A stretch of 64,000 bases of DNA from Pseudoxanthomonas sp. J35 (GCF_000513995.1 NZ_AZVB01000012.1:62001-126000), one strand, 5' to 3'; positions 47,982-57,490 are shown, counted from the stretch's first letter. Notes: generated by a model not told the origin, from the letters alone. Program-made: numbers and translations.

Positions 47982-47987
47982 GATAAT
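47982..47987 (+). promoter_or_regulatory. -10 box GATAAT for the cystathionine beta-synthase gene
   Basis: GATAAT in ACCGTCGATAATCCCGG is a good -10 match, about 41 bases before the ATG at 48029. No clear -35 is seen. Confidence 0.4.
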
Positions 47988-48028
47988 CCCGGTTCCGCCG
48001 CGCCACGCGGCCCCAGTACCGGATTGAC

Positions 48029-49405
48029 ATGGCCCTGCACGAATCCGTGCTCGAACTGATCGGGCGCACGCCCATGGTGAAGGCGCAGCGCCTGGACACC
48101 GGCGCCTGCGAGCTCTACCTCAAGCTGGAGAACGCCAATCCCGGCGGCTCGATCAAGGACCGCATCGGCCTGTCGATGATCGAGGCGGCCGAGGCGCGCG
48201 GCGACATCAGGCCCGGCGCCACCCTGGTCGAGGGTACCGCCGGCAACACCGGCATCGGCCTGGCCCTGGTCGCCCAGCAGAAGGGCTACCGCCTGATCCT
48301 GGTGGTCCCGGACAAGATGAGCCGGGAGAAGATCTTCAACCTCAAGGCGATGGGCGCCGAGGTGGTGCTGACCCGCTCGGACGTGGGCAAGGGCCACCCG
48401 GAGTACTACCAGGACCTGGCCAAGGCCATCGCCGAGCGCACCCCGGGCGCGTACTTCATCAACCAGTTCGGCAACCCGGACAACCCGAAGGCGCACGAGA
48501 CCGGCACCGGCCCGGAGATCATCGAGCAGATGGCCGAGGTCGGCGGCTTCGACGCGATCGTGTTCGGCTGCGGCAGCTCCGGCACCATGACCGGCCTGTC
48601 GCGCTGCTTCGCCGAGAAGGCCCCCGACGTCGAACTGGTGCTGGCCGACCCGGTCGGTTCGATCCTCGCCCAGTACATCAACGAGGGCGTGCTCAGCGAC
48701 AAGTCCGGCAGCTGGATGGTCGAGGGCATCGGCGAGGACTTCCTGCCGACGATCTCCGACTTCTCGCGGGTGAAGAAGGCCTATGCGATCCCCGACGCGG
48801 AGAGCTTCCACACCGCGCGCGAGCTGCTGGCCAAGGAGGGCATCCTCGGCGGTTCCTCCACCGGCACCCTGCTGGCCGCGGCGCTGCGCTACTGCCGCGA
48901 GCAGACCGTGCCGAAGAAGGTCGTGGTGCTGGTGCCGGACACCGGCAACAAGTACCTGTCGAAGATGTACAACGACTACTGGATGCTGGACAACGGCTTC
49001 CTCGAGCGGCCGCAGCACGGCGACCTGCGCGACCTGATCCTGCGCCCGTACAGCCAGCGCGACACCGTCGTGGTCGGCCCGTCCGACCTGCTCACCACCG
49101 CCTACCAGCGGATGAAGCTGTACGACGTCTCGCAGCTGCCGGTGATGGACGGCGACCAGCTGGTCGGCATCATCGACGAGAGCGACGTGCTGCTGCACGT
49201 CTACGGCGACGAGGCGCGCTTCCGCGACCCGGTGGCCACCGCGATGGTCAGCAAGCTCGACCGCCTGGACGTGAAGTCGCCCATCGAAGCCCTGCTGCCG
49301 GTGTTCGACCGCGGCCAGGTGGCGATCGTGATGGACGGCGAGCGCTTCCTCGGCCTGATCACCCGCATCGACCTGCTGAACTACCTGCGCCGCCGCGTGC
49401 AGTGA
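48029..49405 (+). CDS. Cystathionine beta-synthase
   Basis: A 458-residue fold-type II PLP enzyme that joins homocysteine and serine to give cystathionine. The PLP lysine is Lys43 in NPGGSIKDRIGL; TAGNTGIGLA and GCGSSGTMTG bind substrate and the PLP phosphate. The last 120 residues hold a pair of CBS motifs (LYDVSQLPVMDGDQLVGIID and onwards), which in eukaryotic CBS bind S-adenosylmethionine; here they may sense nucleotides. No heme-binding N-terminal extension is present. It sits 75 bases before metB, so together they could run transsulfuration. Confidence 0.93.
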   Translation: MALHESVLELIGRTPMVKAQRLDTGACELYLKLENANPGGSIKDRIGLSMIEAAEARGDIRPGATLVEGTAGNTGIGLALVAQQKGYRLILVVPDKMSREKIFNLKAMGAEVVLTRSDVGKGHPEYYQDLAKAIAERTPGAYFINQFGNPDNPKAHETGTGPEIIEQMAEVGGFDAIVFGCGSSGTMTGLSRCFAEKAPDVELVLADPVGSILAQYINEGVLSDKSGSWMVEGIGEDFLPTISDFSRVKKAYAIPDAESFHTARELLAKEGILGGSSTGTLLAAALRYCREQTVPKKVVVLVPDTGNKYLSKMYNDYWMLDNGFLERPQHGDLRDLILRPYSQRDTVVVGPSDLLTTAYQRMKLYDVSQLPVMDGDQLVGIIDESDVLLHVYGDEARFRDPVATAMVSKLDRLDVKSPIEALLPVFDRGQVAIVMDGERFLGLITRIDLLNYLRRRVQ

Positions 49406-49450
49406 GGCCCCGGCCGAGCCGGCTTCACTATCGGCCCGGCCCCGAGTTGC

Positions 49451-49456
49451 TAGAAT
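49451..49456 (+). promoter_or_regulatory. -10 box TAGAAT for metB
   Basis: TAGAAT lies 30 bases before the ATG at 49481, in the gap after the cystathionine beta-synthase gene, so metB has its own promoter. Confidence 0.45.
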
Positions 49457-49480
49457 CCGAACCCTTTGATGGAAGTACCC

Positions 49481-50665
49481 ATGTCGGACCGCAAACCAAG
49501 CAGCCAGGATGGCGGGCGCGGGCTTTCGCTCGCCACGCTGGCGATCCACGGCGGGCAGTCGCCCGACCCGAGCACCGGCGCGGTGATGCCGCCGATCTAC
49601 GCCACCTCGACCTACGCCCAGGCCAGTCCTGGCGAGCACCAGGGCTTCGAGTACTCACGCACCCACAACCCGACCCGCTTTGCCTACGAGCGCTGCGTGG
49701 CGGCGCTGGAGGGCGGCGTTCGCGGCTTCGCGTTCGCCTCCGGCATGGCGGCCACCTCCACGGTGATCGAGCTGCTGGACAGCGGTGACCATGTGGTCGC
49801 CATGGATGACCTGTACGGCGGCAGCTACCGCCTGTTCGAGCGCGTGCGCCGGCGCAGCGCCGGGCTGGACTTCAGCTTCGTCGACCTGACCGACCTGGCG
49901 GCCTTCGAGGCGGCGATCACGCCGCGGACCCGCATGGTCTGGATCGAGACCCCGACCAACCCGATGCTCAAGATCGTGGACATCGCCGCGATCGCCGCCA
50001 TCGCGCGCAGGCGCGGGCTGATCGTGGTGGTGGACAACACCTTCGCCTCGCCGATGCTGCAGCGGCCGCTGGCGCTGGGCGCGGACATCGTCGTCCACTC
50101 GGCGACCAAGTACCTCAACGGCCACTCCGACATGGTCGGCGGCATCGCCGTGGTCGGCGACAACGCCGACCTGGCCGAGCGCCTGGCCTTCCTGCAGAAC
50201 TCGGTGGGGGGCGTGCAGGGGCCGTTCGACAGTTTCCTGGCCCTGCGCGGGCTGAAGACCCTGCCGCTGCGCATGCGCGCGCACTGCGACAACGCGCTGG
50301 CGCTGGCGCAGTGGCTGGAAACCCATCCGGCGGTCGAGAAGGTGATCTACCCGGGCTTGGCCTCGCACCCGCAACACGCCCTGGCAGCGCGCCAGATGAG
50401 CGGCTTCGGCGGCATCGTCTCGATCGTCCTCAAGGGCGGCTTCGAGGCGGCCAAGCGCTTCTGCGAGCGCACCGAACTGTTCACCCTCGCCGAATCGCTC
50501 GGCGGCGTGGAGAGCCTGGTCAACCATCCCGCCGTGATGACCCATGCCTCGATCCCGGTCGCGCGCCGTGAGCAACTCGGCATCAGCGACGCGCTGGTGC
50601 GGTTGAGCGTGGGGGTGGAGGATGTGGAGGATTTGCGGTCCGACCTGGCGAATTCTCTGGACTGA
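49481..50665 (+). CDS. metB: Cystathionine gamma-synthase/gamma-lyase
   Basis: A 394-residue Cys/Met-metabolism PLP enzyme. The PLP lysine is Lys210 in HSATKYLNGHSDMVGG; other blocks are PPIYATSTYAQ, EYSRTHNPTR, FASGMAATST and SLGGVESLVNHPA. The gamma-synthase and gamma-lyase functions cannot be separated from these motifs; the neighbouring cystathionine beta-synthase favours use in transsulfuration. In Xanthomonas this gene is the fixed left border of the O-antigen locus, as it is here. The start MSDRKP at 49481 was preferred to an ATG four codons upstream. Confidence 0.92.
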   Translation: MSDRKPSSQDGGRGLSLATLAIHGGQSPDPSTGAVMPPIYATSTYAQASPGEHQGFEYSRTHNPTRFAYERCVAALEGGVRGFAFASGMAATSTVIELLDSGDHVVAMDDLYGGSYRLFERVRRRSAGLDFSFVDLTDLAAFEAAITPRTRMVWIETPTNPMLKIVDIAAIAAIARRRGLIVVVDNTFASPMLQRPLALGADIVVHSATKYLNGHSDMVGGIAVVGDNADLAERLAFLQNSVGGVQGPFDSFLALRGLKTLPLRMRAHCDNALALAQWLETHPAVEKVIYPGLASHPQHALAARQMSGFGGIVSIVLKGGFEAAKRFCERTELFTLAESLGGVESLVNHPAVMTHASIPVARREQLGISDALVRLSVGVEDVEDLRSDLANSLD

Positions 50666-50674
50666 AGTAGATCG

Positions 50675-51490
50675 ATGAACAATCCAATTTCGAAAGCGGC
50701 CACGCCCTGGTCGGCCCTTACCAAGCACCGTGCCCTGACCTTAGAGATGGCCAAGCGCGACGTGCTTGGACGCTATCGTGGGGCGACCTTCGGCTTGGTT
50801 TGGAGCCTGGCTAGTCCTATCGCCATGCTGGCGGTGTATACGCTGGCTTTCGGCGAGATCATGAAGTCGCGCTGGCCGGGCTCGAGCACGACAGCAGATT
50901 TCTCGCTGATCATCTTCGTCGGCATAATTGCCCACGGGTTTCTCTCCGAGTGCATGATCAGAGCCCCAACCCTGATCGTATCCAATTCGAACTACGTCAA
51001 GAAGATCGTCTTTCCACTCGAGATACTTCCTTGGCAGATGACCTTGTCGGCACTGTTCCACGCGGCGATGAATTTCGTCGTTTTCGCGCTGTTCTTCCTG
51101 ACACTGCACAAAGGGCTGCATTGGACGATTGTGCTGTTGCCGATAGTGTTTCTACCCCTGGTCGTGATGGCCGTGGGTATCGGCTGGCTCCTGTCCGCCT
51201 TGGCGGTCTACGTGCGTGACATCCAGCAGGTAGTGACGCCGCTGTCCACTGCAATGCTGTTTCTGTCCTCGGCGATCGTGCCTGTGGAGCTTGTGCCGGA
51301 GAAGTTCCGGGTGCTGTTCCAGCTCAATCCATTGACCTTGATCATCGACCAGGCGCGCACAGTTGCGCTATGGGGGCAATCGCCGGATTTCGCCGCATTG
51401 GGAATGTACTCGGTCGCCGCGATTGTTGTCGCGCTGCTGGGCTTCGCCTGCTTCTCGGCCACGAAGGAGGGGTTCGCTGATGTCCTCTGA
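50675..51490 (+). CDS. wzm: O-antigen ABC exporter permease
   Basis: A 271-residue membrane protein of the ABC-2 polysaccharide export type, with six helices. The conserved start (LEMAKRDVLGRYRGATFGLVWS) and AVYVRDIQQVVTPLSTAMLFLSSAIVP are characteristic of Wzm/KpsM permeases. With Wzt it exports undecaprenyl-diphosphate-linked O-polysaccharide across the inner membrane. It follows metB by 9 bases, and wzt overlaps it by 11, so it opens the plus-strand O-antigen operon. By eye the codons are less GC-rich than in the preceding genes, which fits horizontal exchange of this locus. Confidence 0.94.
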   Translation: MNNPISKAATPWSALTKHRALTLEMAKRDVLGRYRGATFGLVWSLASPIAMLAVYTLAFGEIMKSRWPGSSTTADFSLIIFVGIIAHGFLSECMIRAPTLIVSNSNYVKKIVFPLEILPWQMTLSALFHAAMNFVVFALFFLTLHKGLHWTIVLLPIVFLPLVVMAVGIGWLLSALAVYVRDIQQVVTPLSTAMLFLSSAIVPVELVPEKFRVLFQLNPLTLIIDQARTVALWGQSPDFAALGMYSVAAIVVALLGFACFSATKEGFADVL

Positions 51491-52901
51491 AGTCGCTATC
51501 CGACTTGCTGGTGTCGGCAAGGTCTTTAGAGTCTATGCGCAGCCGCATCATCGATTGTTACAGGGCGTTTCGCGCAATTCGCGCTGGGGCAAGGAGTTTC
51601 GCGCGGTCAGTGGCGTCAATCTTGAGGTGCGGCGAGGAGAGACCGTCGGCATCATCGGGCGCAATGGCTCTGGAAAGTCCACCCTGCTGCAGATGATCTG
51701 CGGCACACTTCGCTGCAGCGAAGGCGAGGTTGAGATCAACGGACGCATTGCCGCGCTACTGGAACTCGGGGCGGGCTTCAATCCGGAATTTACCGGGCGG
51801 GAGAATGTCTATCTCAATGCCTCGCTGATGGGCATGAGCCGGCGCGAGATCGACGAAAAATACGCCAGCATCGTCGCCTTTGCCGATATTGGCGGTCACA
51901 TCGACCAGCCAGTCAAGACCTATTCCAGTGGCATGTACATCCGGCTGGCTTTCGCGGTCGCGATCAATACGACCCCGGACATCCTGGTCGTCGATGAAGC
52001 GCTCTCCGTGGGCGACGAGGCCTTCCAGCGCAAGTGCTTCTCGCGGATCGAGGAACTAAAGTCAGGAGGATGCACCATCCTGTTCGTTTCTCATTCCGCC
52101 TCGAGCATTGTCGAGCTTTGTGATCGCGCTGTTCTGCTTGATGCTGGTGAAATGCTGCTTGTTTCCGATCCTAAGACCACCGTGGCGATGTATCAGCGCT
52201 TGATCTATTCGCCGCCGGAGAAGCGCGAAGAAGTCCGTGCATTGATCCGGGGCATGGCGTCCACCCAGATGGTCCTGCATAAGGGCGCTTCCGACAGCAA
52301 CGACTTCGTGCCCCTGTCTGGTGCAGGTGGTGGCCGCCTGTCCCCCGATGTAACGACGACACCGGCTAGGGAGCTTGTCGAGCGTTTCGAGCCCGGCTTG
52401 CGTTCAGAAAGCATGGTTAGCTATGTGAGTCGTGGTGCGCTCATCTCGAACGTGCGGATCGAGAACTTGGCTGGTGAGCGGGTCAACATCCTCAAGCCTG
52501 GCGAAAGCTATGTGTACCGCTACGACGTCGCTTTCAGCGAGGATGCCTCGCATGTCCATTTCGGTATGATGATCAAGTCGACCACCGGCGTGGACATCTT
52601 CGGCATGTCCTCGCATGCAGAGGGTGAAGGTATTGACCACGTTTCGGCGGGTGAACGGTATCAGGTCAGCTTTCGCTTCAAGTCGTGGTTCCTACCAGGC
52701 TCCTACTTCACCAATGCAGGTTGTAACGGTGTTCTTTCCGATGGGGAGGCCGTATTCATGCATCGAATCATGGATGCCATGCAATTTCGTATCCAGGACC
52801 GCGCTACGGATCGGCGTAAAGCGGGCTTCTACGATCTCGCCGAAGAGCCGGCCTGCAGCCTGGTGGTGGTGGGGTCCGGGAGTCAGGCGGTGTTGTCATG
52901 A
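51480..52901 (+). CDS. wzt: O-antigen ABC exporter ATPase with C-terminal carbohydrate-binding domain
   Basis: A 473-residue protein. The nucleotide-binding domain (about 1-250) has Walker A GRNGSGKST (60-68), the YSSGMYIRLAFA signature and DILVVDEALSVGD. The extra 200 residues include the Wzt C-terminal beta-sandwich (about 340-460, with ISNVRIENLAGERVNILKPG and FGMMIKSTTGVDIFGMSS). In E. coli O9a and O8 that domain recognises the capped end of the O-polysaccharide, so export depends on chain termination. The ATG overlaps the wzm stop. The length clearly separates it from the short KpsT-type ATPase. Confidence 0.94.
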   Translation: MSSEVAIRLAGVGKVFRVYAQPHHRLLQGVSRNSRWGKEFRAVSGVNLEVRRGETVGIIGRNGSGKSTLLQMICGTLRCSEGEVEINGRIAALLELGAGFNPEFTGRENVYLNASLMGMSRREIDEKYASIVAFADIGGHIDQPVKTYSSGMYIRLAFAVAINTTPDILVVDEALSVGDEAFQRKCFSRIEELKSGGCTILFVSHSASSIVELCDRAVLLDAGEMLLVSDPKTTVAMYQRLIYSPPEKREEVRALIRGMASTQMVLHKGASDSNDFVPLSGAGGGRLSPDVTTTPARELVERFEPGLRSESMVSYVSRGALISNVRIENLAGERVNILKPGESYVYRYDVAFSEDASHVHFGMMIKSTTGVDIFGMSSHAEGEGIDHVSAGERYQVSFRFKSWFLPGSYFTNAGCNGVLSDGEAVFMHRIMDAMQFRIQDRATDRRKAGFYDLAEEPACSLVVVGSGSQAVLS

Positions 52902-54256
52902 GCAAGCAGGGCCATGGCCAACGCAAAGGTAATGGGCATGCCCATGAGCACGGCTATGCTCGGGCCAAGAAGGGGGCGCCGGGTGCTATCCGGCGCAGGG
53001 CGGTGCTGGTCGTGGGGCCGCCGCGCAGCGGCACTTCTGCCGCGGCACAGGTTCTTAATGGCCTGGGCGTGCACTTCGGTGACCCTGCGCGATTTGTCGA
53101 CCCGGAGCAGCACAAGCACAATCCTATCTTTTTCGAACTGCAGTCGCTGAACGACCTCAACGATGCCCTGCTCGCCGAGTTGGGGGTGAATTTCGGCGAT
53201 TTCGATTATTTTCCGGAGCCCGGCAAGTTCCCGCTGAGCGCCGACGCATGGTTGTCGTTCGAGGCACGGGCGGAGGTGCTGATATCCGAAGAATTCGGAG
53301 GCAAGCACCTGATCGGTCTGAAAGACCCGAGGTTCGTGTTTACGCTGCCGTTCTGGGATCGTTTCTTCAAGAGCCGGGGCTACGAGCCTTCATTCGTGTT
53401 CGTAACACGTGCACCGCAAGCCATCGCGCTGTCCAATGCGAAGGTCAACAAGTGCAGCCAAGGGCACAACGACCGGCTGGCATGGTTGAGCCTGCACCTA
53501 TGCGCTGCGCAATTAGTTCGGCATAAGCCGGCACTGCTGGATTTCGATCGATTGGTTGCCGAACCGGACATTGTCGTCGGTGAGTTGGCACGATCGCTCA
53601 AGCTGAAGGTTCCTGCTGAACTTCGCCACGGCATTGACGCTGGTCTCAAGCACGAAAGTGAAGCTCGCGAGTTCGTAGAAGCCGACATTCCGGATATGGC
53701 GCAGGAGTATCTGGCGCGGAGAGCCGAGCTGGATGACTTTGGTCTGCTCGAGTTGGCCCAGCGCCGGCGCGAGGAAGTTAGGGGCCTGGTGCGATCCAAT
53801 CAGGCGCTCACACAGGAGATCACGGAGGCGCGGATCGAGGTGCGGCGCGTTGAGGGTAGGCTGGCCTCCGCGATGGCGCCGCTGGTCTCCGAGTTAAGGA
53901 CCGGGTTTGGGCGTATCGCGGATGTGATAGCGAGCGTCGAAGACGAGAAAACGTTCGGTCGTTCGATCATCCAACAGCGGATCAGGGACCTAGAAGATGC
54001 GCTCTTCTCCAGTCAGGCGGAATTGAACGCCCTACGGACTGAGGCTCAATCCTTGCAGGTACGCTTGGATCGGCTCCGACAGGGATTGCCGGAACTGGAG
54101 GTGGCGGAAGTGCCGCCAGAACACTCGGCAGGTGATGTCGTGGGTCTGGCGCCTATTCCTCTTGATGAAGAATCTTCGGGTGCCGGGGAGGCGGGCTCAC
54201 AACAGGAGCCAGAGGCAGGCGACCCTGACCAGACAGCGACTGGCAAAATAAGCTGA
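52898..54256 (+). CDS. Sulfotransferase-like protein with long C-terminal coiled coil
   Basis: A 452-residue cytosolic protein. The N-terminal domain has the PAPS phosphate loop VVGPPRSGTSAAAQ (38-51) and the 3'-phosphate segment FVFVTRAPQAIALS (about 170-183), like bacterial sulfotransferases. Residues about 280-400 are a predicted coiled coil (REEVRGLVRSNQALTQEITE, then QRIRDLEDALFSSQAELNAL and LRTEAQSLQVRLDRL). The tail is acidic and disordered. The ATG overlaps the wzt stop. A catalytic domain plus coiled coil next to Wzt with a C-terminal domain is the layout of O-antigen chain terminators such as WbdD, but with sulfotransferase chemistry; the function is inferred. Confidence 0.7.
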   Translation: MSKQGHGQRKGNGHAHEHGYARAKKGAPGAIRRRAVLVVGPPRSGTSAAAQVLNGLGVHFGDPARFVDPEQHKHNPIFFELQSLNDLNDALLAELGVNFGDFDYFPEPGKFPLSADAWLSFEARAEVLISEEFGGKHLIGLKDPRFVFTLPFWDRFFKSRGYEPSFVFVTRAPQAIALSNAKVNKCSQGHNDRLAWLSLHLCAAQLVRHKPALLDFDRLVAEPDIVVGELARSLKLKVPAELRHGIDAGLKHESEAREFVEADIPDMAQEYLARRAELDDFGLLELAQRRREEVRGLVRSNQALTQEITEARIEVRRVEGRLASAMAPLVSELRTGFGRIADVIASVEDEKTFGRSIIQQRIRDLEDALFSSQAELNALRTEAQSLQVRLDRLRQGLPELEVAEVPPEHSAGDVVGLAPIPLDEESSGAGEAGSQQEPEAGDPDQTATGKIS

Positions 54257-54448
54257 GAAAGCAGCTTCATTGTCGTGGCCAGTCGCGGCGGCTGCGCTAT
54301 GCCGCGGTCGGGTTGTGTGGATGCTGAAGCGAGACGGCTGAAGACAGGATTTCTCGCATGGGGCAATATATGTCAGGCCGCCGAAATAGGGGGCAGTCCG
54401 CGCTTGGATCGCGCTGACTGTATTGCAAGTAAATCGAAAGGAGAAGCA

Positions 54449-55777
54449 GTGAATCCGATTGAAAAATTCGTCTGGTATCGTCGTCAGTATGGTCTGCGTG
54501 CCACGTTCTTGCGGATCTTTGAGAAGGTCACAGGGCGTCATGGGGAACTGGTCGGACACAATCCGGCAGAGCAGTTCGCAGTACAAAAGACGAGCGAGGC
54601 CCAGAATCCGGAAGTTTCCGGCGCAACGGCGGTATGGCTGATGCAGGCCCGGTTCCCTGGCATTGCCCCACTTCCCATTTACCAGGCACCAGGGCCCAAG
54701 CTACGCCTGAACCTGGTCACCGATAGCATCAACAGCGGGAGCTTGTTCGGTGGTGTCGGTACCTCAATCATCCTCGCCGCGCTTCTGGCCCGGCGCACGG
54801 GTGCGGTGCTTCGCGTGGTTACCCGTACTCAGGCCCCGTACCAACCGAGCTTCGCCGAGGTGCTTCGCTGCAACGGCATCGAGTACAAGGGCAATGTCGA
54901 ATTCGCCTTCATCGATGTTTCCGACGCTGACAGCCAGCTTGATGTCAGTGAAGGCGACTACTTTCTCACGACGTCGTGGTGGACCACAGCATCGACGCTT
55001 GGAAGCATCCGGCCTTCACGCGTGATCTACCTCCTCCAGGAGGATGAGCGCATGTTCTACCCTTATGGCGATGACTGGGTACGCTGCTCGGAAACGATAT
55101 CGCGCCGGGACGTGGCGGTCGTGCTGAATACCCGCCTCTTGCGCGACCATCTCGTGGGCAGCGGCCTGCCTCATCTGGAGGATGGCGCATTGTTCTTCGA
55201 GCCAGCGTTCCCGGCAGCATGCAGCAATGTGCGCAAGGAACACGTGGAGGGCAAGCGGAGACGCCTATTTTTCTATGCGCGCCCGAACAACTTGCGCAAT
55301 CTGTTCTATCGCGGGATCGAAGTTTTGGATGAAGCCGTCCGCTGTGGCGTGATCAACCCGCACAAGTGGGAAATCGTGCTCGTCGGCAAGGACGTGCCGC
55401 AGCTCACCTTAGGGGGCGTCCAGCCCACGATCATGAGTACGCTCAGTTGGACAGACTATGCCAAGTTCGTGCGCACTGTTGATCTCGGTTTTTGTCTGAT
55501 GGCTACCCCGCACCCCAGCTATCCGCCCCTGGACCTTGCGGCAGTGGGCGCCACAGTGGTCACGAATCGTTTTGGCGTGAAGCAGGACCTGAGCATGTAC
55601 TCGCCCTCAATCCTGACGGCGGAGCTTGACAGGGGCTCGCTGGTGGCGGCGCTACGCGAGGCGGTCACCCGTATCGAGCAAGGCGAAGGTTCATCCACGA
55701 AGTTCGGGCTTCCGGATTCCTGGGAAAAGGCACTGGCAGAAGTAACCGAGGTGTTGGCGAACAATGTTCTACGTTAA
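54449..55777 (+). CDS. Glycosyltransferase, WsaF-like (rhamnosyltransferase type)
   Basis: A 442-residue GT-B enzyme. The N-terminus after a basic helix has LRLNLVTDSINSGSLFGGVG and the C-terminal domain has FYARPNNLRNLFYRGIEVLD, then WEIVLVGKDVP and LGFCLMATPHPSYPPLDLAA, all in the pattern of WsaF-type rhamnosyltransferases. The donor is therefore probably dTDP-rhamnose, but this is family inference. The GTG start at 54449 follows GAAAGGAG. About 190 bases before it are not coding. It overlaps the next gene by 14 bases. Confidence 0.8.
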   Translation: MNPIEKFVWYRRQYGLRATFLRIFEKVTGRHGELVGHNPAEQFAVQKTSEAQNPEVSGATAVWLMQARFPGIAPLPIYQAPGPKLRLNLVTDSINSGSLFGGVGTSIILAALLARRTGAVLRVVTRTQAPYQPSFAEVLRCNGIEYKGNVEFAFIDVSDADSQLDVSEGDYFLTTSWWTTASTLGSIRPSRVIYLLQEDERMFYPYGDDWVRCSETISRRDVAVVLNTRLLRDHLVGSGLPHLEDGALFFEPAFPAACSNVRKEHVEGKRRRLFFYARPNNLRNLFYRGIEVLDEAVRCGVINPHKWEIVLVGKDVPQLTLGGVQPTIMSTLSWTDYAKFVRTVDLGFCLMATPHPSYPPLDLAAVGATVVTNRFGVKQDLSMYSPSILTAELDRGSLVAALREAVTRIEQGEGSSTKFGLPDSWEKALAEVTEVLANNVLR

Positions 55778-56939
55778 CGAGCCACAGAACGAGTACCGGG
55801 CGCCTTGGACGCAGCGGTTCGACGAGCGCTTCCGTGCATTGTGCTCGCGCGGCACTCGGGTCGCCTACTTCTACGAGGCGGCCGATACCAGCACATTCCG
55901 TTATCGTGCCTATAACATGGCCTGCGCGCTGATGGAAGGTACGATGGACGTCAGTTCGTCCTATTTCTTCAATTCCGACGCCGATCATTTCAACGAAATC
56001 GTTGATGTCTCCAATGTAATTGTGGTCTGTCGTATGCGTTATAACGACAAGATTGCTGGCATGATTGCGCGGGCCAAGGCGCTGGGCAAGCGCGTACTGT
56101 TTGATGTCGACGATCTTGTCTTCAATGTCGACTACGTGCAGCTGATTCTGAAGACACTGGCGCAGGACTTGAAGCATCCGGGTGCCTGGGACCACTGGTT
56201 TGCCTATATTTCCCGGATTGGGGCGGTCGCGAGGCTTTGCGACGAATCGGTCACGACCAATCAGTATCTTGCCAGGCAACTTGAGGCGTTCACGGGGCGC
56301 AAGGCCAGGGTCGTGCCTAATTTCATGAACAAGGAGCAGCTGGCCATCTCGGACAGGATCTTCGAAGAGAAGGTCGCCAGCGCATTCCGGCGTACCGACG
56401 ATATCCATATCGGGTACTTCAGCGGCACGCCGACCCACAACCATGACTTTTCCATGGTGGGGACGGCGCTGGAGCGGCTGCTCAGAGAAGATCCGCGCGT
56501 GAAGCTCCTGGTGGTTGGCTTCCTCGATATGTCTGGAGACCTAGCAAAGTACTCCGAACGCATTCAGGTATATCCGCTGCACGATTTCATCAACCTGCAG
56601 CGTGTCATGTCGCTGGTGGAGATCAACATTGTCCCGTTGCTCGATAACGTCTTCACCAACTGTAAGTCGGAATTGAAATACTTCGAGGCGGCAGCTGTGG
56701 GCACCCTGACGGTGGCCACACCGATCCATACTTACGGGAGTGCGATAGAGAGCGGTATCAACGGCTTCCTGGCCAATAGCACGGGCTGGTATGAGGAAAT
56801 CAAGCGCGCGATCGAAGTGGTCGACCAGGGCTATGCAGACATGGCGAAGGTGGCGAGGTCGCGGGCTATTGAGAGCTATGCCTGGTTCAACCAGATGGAG
56901 AAAATTCGAGAAGCACTTTTCAATGGAGAACAGAAGTGA
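55764..56939 (+). CDS. Glycosyltransferase, GT4-like
   Basis: A 391-residue GT-B-like protein. VLFDVDDLVF near residue 113, TTNQYLARQL, VVPNFMN, IGYFSGTPTHNHDF and SELKYFEAAAVGTLTVATP are typical of bacterial GT4 enzymes acting on surface polysaccharides. The N-terminal domain is short. It overlaps the preceding gene and runs into the next by four bases, so it is an internal gene of the O-antigen operon. The donor sugar cannot be predicted. Confidence 0.82.
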   Translation: MFYVNEPQNEYRAPWTQRFDERFRALCSRGTRVAYFYEAADTSTFRYRAYNMACALMEGTMDVSSSYFFNSDADHFNEIVDVSNVIVVCRMRYNDKIAGMIARAKALGKRVLFDVDDLVFNVDYVQLILKTLAQDLKHPGAWDHWFAYISRIGAVARLCDESVTTNQYLARQLEAFTGRKARVVPNFMNKEQLAISDRIFEEKVASAFRRTDDIHIGYFSGTPTHNHDFSMVGTALERLLREDPRVKLLVVGFLDMSGDLAKYSERIQVYPLHDFINLQRVMSLVEINIVPLLDNVFTNCKSELKYFEAAAVGTLTVATPIHTYGSAIESGINGFLANSTGWYEEIKRAIEVVDQGYADMAKVARSRAIESYAWFNQMEKIREALFNGEQK

Positions 56940-57490
56940 AATTTAAGTCGGTAATGGTGGTTGGCGCTGCCTTGCTGTGTGGCGCATGCAACAACAGTGA
57001 CGTGGAGCGTACCGCGTCGAGGGCTCCGGATGCGCCCGTGCAGGCGCAGCCTTCTGTGGCCGGTGTGGCAGGCAAGGTTCTCGAGATCCAGGTGGGCCAG
57101 TCGTCCAGTGAGTCGATCCTGCTCGGGGCAGGAGGGGTTCTCGAAACTTCCATTAAGTCGCCCGGCGCGGGCGATGCGATCGGCATTGGCGTGCAGATTG
57201 GCAACTTCGCTGGCGCCTCGGATGGTGAGATCGAGATGTCAGCTTGCGTTGAACAGACCTGCGCGAGTGGTCGCAGCAAGCTGGAAGGAACGCAGGATAA
57301 TTCCTTCGTAGACGTCACGTTGAGCACGCCTGTGCCGTTGCGTGACGGCGATAAATTGAAGGTCAAGATCGGCAAGGTCGGCGGCACCAAGGACGTCGCG
57401 ATCTGGATGTATAACGTCGAGACCGAGACGCTTGCTCCCGATGGCGCGCAGCGCCCTGGTGCTCCGAAGCTCCGGATCACCCTGCGCTGA
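56936..57490 (+). CDS. Small exported protein, possible lipoprotein, unknown
   Basis: A 184-residue protein with a hydrophobic start (MKFKSVMVVGAALLCGACNN). Cys18 follows LLCGA, which is close to but not a standard lipobox, so lipid attachment is possible. The mature part is beta-rich with repeated short segments (VLETSIKSPGAGDAIGIGVQ, then VPLRDGDKLKVKIGKVGGTK). I do not recognise a family. It is the last gene of the plus-strand O-antigen operon, overlapping the glycosyltransferase before it. The minus-strand operon converges on it. Confidence 0.6.
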   Translation: MKFKSVMVVGAALLCGACNNSDVERTASRAPDAPVQAQPSVAGVAGKVLEIQVGQSSSESILLGAGGVLETSIKSPGAGDAIGIGVQIGNFAGASDGEIEMSACVEQTCASGRSKLEGTQDNSFVDVTLSTPVPLRDGDKLKVKIGKVGGTKDVAIWMYNVETETLAPDGAQRPGAPKLRITLR

